DNA from: Obesumbacterium proteus
Lineage (GTDB): Bacteria; Pseudomonadota; Gammaproteobacteria; Enterobacterales; Enterobacteriaceae
Direction: 5' to 3'
Assembly (NCBI RefSeq): GCF_001586165.1
Contig: NZ_CP014608.1
Coordinates: 3,782,001 to 3,846,000, forward strand
DNA length: 64,000 nucleotides
The position numbers were made by a program, and so were the translations under genes. Numbering within the stretch: position 1 is the stretch's first letter; every line of letters begins with the position of its first letter. This document shows, piece after piece, positions 60,127-64,000 of the stretch. Under the pieces are notes generated by a model. The model made no database searches, was not told the origin of the DNA, and saw only the letters and a list, made by a program, of their open reading frames with translations.

Positions 60127-62873
60127 AATGCTGCCTCCCGCACTTTCGTTTCCTGAATAGCGTCAACTTTGCTTCCGTTCAGCACCGGAGAGATCCCTGG
60201 TAGACCCAGAGGCAGACCGATTTGACCTGATTGCAAATTATCGCTTAAGCGTACTGGCAGCGTCAGTTTCTGGTCTGCAACAGTCAGCTCCAGAACCGTT
60301 CCGCTGTTCACGCCCAACTGCGCCGCATCCGCCGGATTCACCATCACATACGCTTCTGGCATACGAGTTTGGATAACCGGTGCACGCTGAGTCATCTCGT
60401 CGCTACCAAACAGATGGTAGTAAGGCGCAACCACCCAACCCGCATTCTGGTAGGCAGCAGGCACCGCGTCGAAGTAAGCCAATGAGCCTTCACCGGCCGC
60501 GATTAAACGCACGCCCGGATCGCCGTGGCGCAGATGGCCCCCCACTTCGGCTTGGAATTTGTTCCATGCCTGCGGTGAGTTCCAGCCCGGAGCCCATGCA
60601 AATGGGATCTGCTGACGATCTTCCAATGGACCACTGTACCCTTCCATTGAGAACGCAAACGCGGTGTCTTTATCCTGCGGCTGACGCGGTTCATGCACGC
60701 TAATGTTGGCGCGCATTGCGGTGCGGCCACTATAACGATGCGGTTCACGAGCCAGTTTCTGACCTTTGATACGGAAGCTTGCGTCCGGCGCTGCGTCCAC
60801 GATGCCTTGCAGCTGTGGATAGGCTTTCACACAAGATTCAATGACGTGATCCAGCTGCGTCCAGTCGATATGGCGGCTTTCGACGGTGGTGTGCAGGGAA
60901 TGCAACCAGCGCCAGCTTTCCAGCATAATGGACGGCGTATTTTTCTTCGGATCATCGTAGTAAGCCGGATCGTAAACCTGGAAGAAGCGCTGGGCGCGGC
61001 CTTCTTGGTTGACCAAGGTGCCATCACTTTCGGCAAAGCTCGCCGCAGAGAGCACCAGATCGGCTTTGTTCATAATTTCTGTACGTTGATGATCGACCAC
61101 GATCAGGCTTTGGGCTTTCGCCAAAGCGGCATCGACACGCGCAGCTGGCGCATGGCGATAAAGATCGTTTTCCAGCACCACAACGGCATCAGCGTTGCCT
61201 TGTTCGAGCTCAACCAGCGCATCGTCAATCGACGGCGCATTCATCATTGCCAGACCCATGCTGTTCGCTTCGGCGGCAATAAAGGTGATACCAACATCCA
61301 GATCGCGCGCTTTCAACGCTTTGGCAACGTTCGCAGCCGCTTCAATCAGCGGTGTATAACCGGCATTGCTGCCCGTTACGATCAGCGGTTTTTTAGCTCC
61401 CGCTAACGCTTGAACGATCACGTCAACCTGCTTGCGCACGTCGTCTGATAAACCTTCAACCGCAGGGGCTGAGTTATCCAACGCATGAGCCACGGCGAAA
61501 CCTAAACGAGCCTGATCGGCAACCGGTGCGCGATAGTTCAGCGCCGCGATATCATCCAAACGGGTGTCGTCAATGCTGGTCATGAACAGCGGATACTTGG
61601 CACGCTGGCCAATGTTCTGAATCGCCGCAATCTGCCAGTCAGCCACGCGCTGAGCCGCAGCCATCGCACGCGCCTTGCCTTTTACAGCCTGACGCAGCGC
61701 CAACGCGATACGCGCAGCGGTTTGGGTTACGTCTTCACCGAGGATCAGCACCGCATCGTAGCTTTCCATCTCACGCAGAGCTGGGGTATAGATACCGCCC
61801 TCACGCAGGATTTTTTGCATCAGATTCAAACGGCTTAATTCACCCGCTTCAACGCCGCTGTAGAAGTTTTCCGCGCCGACCAATTCACGCAACGCATAGT
61901 TGCTTTCAAGGCTGGCACGCGGAGAACCGATACCGATAGTTTTCTTCGCCTGACGCAGCAGATCCGCCGCACCTTGCATAGCCTGATCGGCATTCAAGTG
62001 GATCCAGTCGTTGCCACGACGCTGCTGCGGCTGGCGAGGACGATCCTTCAGGTTGACATAGCCATAGCCGAAACGGCCACGGTCACACAGGAAGTAATGG
62101 TTAACGGTACCGTTGAAACGGTTTTCGATACGGCGGATTTCACCGTAGCGCTCACCCGGGCTGGTGTTACAACCCACGCTGCACTGCTGGCAGACGCTAG
62201 GGGCAAACTGCATGTCCCATTTACGGTTATAACGCTCGGAGTGCGTTTTATCGGTGAATACGCCGGTTGGGCACACTTCGACCAAGTTACCGGAGAATTC
62301 ACTCTCCAGCGTGCCGCTTTCTGGGCGACCAAAGTAGACGTTGTCGTGCGCGCCATACACACCGAAATCGGTGCCATCAGCGTAATCTTTGTAGTAACGC
62401 ACACAACGGTAACAGGCGATGCAGCGGTTCATTTCATGAGAAATAAACGGCCCCAATTCCTGGTTGTTGTGAGTACGTTTGGTGAAGCGATAGCGACGGA
62501 AGCTATGGCCGGTCATCACCGTCATATCTTGCAGATGGCAGTTACCGCCCTCTTCACACACAGGACAGTCATGTGGATGGTTGGTCATCAACCATTCCAC
62601 AACGCTCTCACGGAACGTTTTCGCTTCTGCATCATCGATGGAAATAAAGGTTCCATCCTGCGCGGGTGTCATACATGACATTACCAGACGACCACGGGTA
62701 TCTTCCGCGTTCTGGTATTGCTTAACCGCACACTGGCGGCAAGCACCGACGCTGCCCAGCGCCGGGTGCCAGCAAAAGTAAGGAATATCAAGCCCGAGAG
62801 AGAGACATGCCTGTAGCAGGTTCTCCGCCCCGTTAACTTCATACTCTTTGCCGTCTACATGAATTGTAGCCAT
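60123..62873 (-). CDS. nuoG: NADH:quinone oxidoreductase subunit G
   Basis: The 916-residue protein begins MATIHVDGKEYEVNGAENLL and carries iron-sulfur ligands in WHPALGSVGACRQCAV, HDCPVCEEGGNCHLQ and CIACYRCVRYY. The extra bacterial N7 centre is in CQQCSVGCNTSPGER. A long C-terminal domain of the molybdopterin-oxidoreductase type, without the cofactor, follows. It is a few residues longer than the 908 of E. coli. I use ATG 62873 with GGAAG upstream; the open frame runs into the repeat region. Confidence 0.95.
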   Translation of the reverse strand: MATIHVDGKEYEVNGAENLLQACLSLGLDIPYFCWHPALGSVGACRQCAVKQYQNAEDTRGRLVMSCMTPAQDGTFISIDDAEAKTFRESVVEWLMTNHPHDCPVCEEGGNCHLQDMTVMTGHSFRRYRFTKRTHNNQELGPFISHEMNRCIACYRCVRYYKDYADGTDFGVYGAHDNVYFGRPESGTLESEFSGNLVEVCPTGVFTDKTHSERYNRKWDMQFAPSVCQQCSVGCNTSPGERYGEIRRIENRFNGTVNHYFLCDRGRFGYGYVNLKDRPRQPQQRRGNDWIHLNADQAMQGAADLLRQAKKTIGIGSPRASLESNYALRELVGAENFYSGVEAGELSRLNLMQKILREGGIYTPALREMESYDAVLILGEDVTQTAARIALALRQAVKGKARAMAAAQRVADWQIAAIQNIGQRAKYPLFMTSIDDTRLDDIAALNYRAPVADQARLGFAVAHALDNSAPAVEGLSDDVRKQVDVIVQALAGAKKPLIVTGSNAGYTPLIEAAANVAKALKARDLDVGITFIAAEANSMGLAMMNAPSIDDALVELEQGNADAVVVLENDLYRHAPAARVDAALAKAQSLIVVDHQRTEIMNKADLVLSAASFAESDGTLVNQEGRAQRFFQVYDPAYYDDPKKNTPSIMLESWRWLHSLHTTVESRHIDWTQLDHVIESCVKAYPQLQGIVDAAPDASFRIKGQKLAREPHRYSGRTAMRANISVHEPRQPQDKDTAFAFSMEGYSGPLEDRQQIPFAWAPGWNSPQAWNKFQAEVGGHLRHGDPGVRLIAAGEGSLAYFDAVPAAYQNAGWVVAPYYHLFGSDEMTQRAPVIQTRMPEAYVMVNPADAAQLGVNSGTVLELTVADQKLTLPVRLSDNLQSGQIGLPLGLPGISPVLNGSKVDAIQETKVREAAL

Positions 62874-62907
62874 TAGCATGCTTCCAAAATAAGAAAACTT
62901 TGACCCT

Positions 62908-62980
62908 AAACCCCCTCCCGACCTCCCTCTTCGCAGGGGAGGAGCAAACCTGCCGTCTATCAAGCAGATTGGGGTGGGGC
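62908..62980. repeat. C-rich palindromic element in the nuoG-nuoF gap
   Basis: ACCCCCTCCCGACCTCCC, a CAGGGGAGGAGCA arm and a final GGGGTGGGG arm resemble the repeats at 32258-32515. It fills the short space between the nuoF stop and the nuoG start and may form an mRNA stem. Confidence 0.7.
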
Positions 62981-62985
62981 TAAAA

Positions 62986-64000
62986 TTACCAGCGCGATTT
63001 CAGCAGGTTCGGCTGAATGCCCTTAATGGCATTCAAGTTGCCGTAATCTTTCGCGGCAATACCTGCTTCAAACTCTTCGCGGAAATATTTAATGGCGCTT
63101 TGCAGTGGCTCAACCGCACCTGGCGCATGCGCGCAGAACGTTTTACCTGGGCCTAAATGACGGCACAGCTGTTCTAGCGTTTCAATGTCGCCCGGTTGAC
63201 CTTCACCACGCTCAAGGGCACGCAGGATTTTTACGCTCCACGGCAAACCATCACGGCATGGAGTACACCAGCCACAGGATTCGCGAGCGAAGAATTCTTC
63301 TAGGTTGCGTACCAATGGCACCATGCCAATTTCGTTATCCACGGCCATTGCCAGCGCGGTACCTAAACGGCTACCCGCTTTACCAATGCTGGCGAAGTCC
63401 ATCGGCAGATCCAGATGATCGCCGGTCAGGAAGTCAGTCCCTGCCCCGCCAGGCTGCCACGCTTTGAGCGTTAAACCATCGCGCATGCCACCGGCGTAAT
63501 CTTCCAGAATTTCACGTGCGGTGGTGCCAAACGGCAGTTCCCACAGGCCTGGATTCTTCACGCGGCCGGAGAAGCCCATGAGTTTAGTGCCCGCATCTTC
63601 GCTCTTACCGGCAGACAGACCTTTGTACCAGTCTACGCCGTGCTCGATGATCGCAGGCACGTTACACAGGGTTTCAACGTTGTTAACGCACGTTGGTTTA
63701 CCCCATACCCCAGAGCTAGCTGGGAATGGTGGTTTTGAACGAGGGTTTGCACGACGACCTTCTAGCGAGTTAATCAATGCGGTTTCTTCACCGCAGATAT
63801 AACGACCCGCACCGGTGTGCACAAACAGTTCGAAGTCAAAACCGCTGCCGAGGATATTTTTACCCAACAGGCCAGCCGCTTTGGCTTCTTCAATCGCTTT
63901 ACGCAGGTTTACCGCTGCTTCAACATATTCGCCGCGCAGGAAGATATAACCACGGTAGGATTTCAACGCGAACGCCGCGATCAGCATGCCTTCCACCAAC
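62986..64000 (-). CDS. nuoF: NADH:quinone oxidoreductase subunit F (partial)
   Basis: About 338 C-terminal residues are present; the N-terminal part runs off the right edge. It shows the FMN/NADH region LRGEYVEAAVNLRKAI and GAGRYICGEETALINSLEG, then the N3 [4Fe-4S] ligands in ESCGWCTPCRDG and a later Cys in LEQLCRHLG. NuoF accepts hydride from NADH. Residues are nearly identical to E. coli over the visible part. Confidence 0.96.
   Translation of the reverse strand, partial: LVEGMLIAAFALKSYRGYIFLRGEYVEAAVNLRKAIEEAKAAGLLGKNILGSGFDFELFVHTGAGRYICGEETALINSLEGRRANPRSKPPFPASSGVWGKPTCVNNVETLCNVPAIIEHGVDWYKGLSAGKSEDAGTKLMGFSGRVKNPGLWELPFGTTAREILEDYAGGMRDGLTLKAWQPGGAGTDFLTGDHLDLPMDFASIGKAGSRLGTALAMAVDNEIGMVPLVRNLEEFFARESCGWCTPCRDGLPWSVKILRALERGEGQPGDIETLEQLCRHLGPGKTFCAHAPGAVEPLQSAIKYFREEFEAGIAAKDYGNLNAIKGIQPNLLKSRW

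Noticed and set aside
61974..62678. 234-codon plus-strand frame over nuoG
   Set aside because: It is a shadow of the conserved iron-sulfur region of nuoG, rich in Thr, Val and Ala.

Overview
The window reads as chromosomal DNA of a gamma-proteobacterium of the order Enterobacterales. Nearly every gene has a close Escherichia coli counterpart (moa, men, hyb, nuo, tyrP, yfaY, yfaZ, ycdZ, bglX). An ERIC repeat, type I-F CRISPR repeats and a mid-range base composition fit the Hafnia/Obesumbacterium neighbourhood; the genus is my inference, not something the sequence proves. Both window edges cut genes: an ABC-transporter ATPase on the left and nuoF on the right.

Layout. 1-6.9 kb: end of a peptide-type ABC ATPase, ybhL, a flavodoxin-like gene, a lipoprotein, a small TTG-start gene, a three-repeat orphan type I-F CRISPR array, then moaE-moaD-moaC-moaA (no moaB here) behind a molybdenum-cofactor riboswitch with ModE-like and FNR-like sites, and ybhK. 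7-13.2 kb: yfaY, tyrP with TyrR boxes, a second tryptophanyl-tRNA synthetase preceded by a 17-codon leader peptide with tandem Trp codons, yfaZ and a catalase. 13.3-20.7 kb: menaquinone genes menF, menD, menH, menB, menC, menE. 20.8-25.8 kb: ycdZ, an exported C69 dipeptidase, and a LysR regulator divergent from a UbiD-family aromatic acid decarboxylase.

25.8-31.9 kb: hydrogenase-2 operon hybO-A-B-C-D-E with an FNR box, lacking hybF and hybG. 32.2-32.5 kb: tandem C-rich palindromic repeats. 32.5-37.6 kb: a GH31 glycosidase and an MFS transporter under a divergent LacI-type regulator with a perfect 16-bp palindrome between them. 37.8-44.2 kb: bglX, a 52-residue membrane protein, a peptide-binding protein, and a marR-MATE efflux pair. 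44.3-52.6 kb: a beta-glucoside locus with BglG, BglF, a GH1 phospho-beta-glucosidase, an OprD-type porin and two exported SurE-like phosphatases, controlled by three BglG-type RAT/terminator modules. 52.6-64 kb: nuoN to nuoF of NADH dehydrogenase I, interrupted by an ERIC element between nuoL and nuoM and a C-rich palindrome between nuoG and nuoF.

Themes. Moco synthesis, menaquinone synthesis, hydrogenase-2 and complex I form an anaerobic/aerobic respiratory toolkit. The strongest unusual items are the Trp-codon leader ahead of the auxiliary TrpRS, the three-RAT bgl regulon that appears to recruit a porin and an exported SurE-type enzyme, and the orphan I-F mini-array. Starts were moved from the longest open frame to an internal ATG/GTG wherever a Shine-Dalgarno sequence or family length required it.
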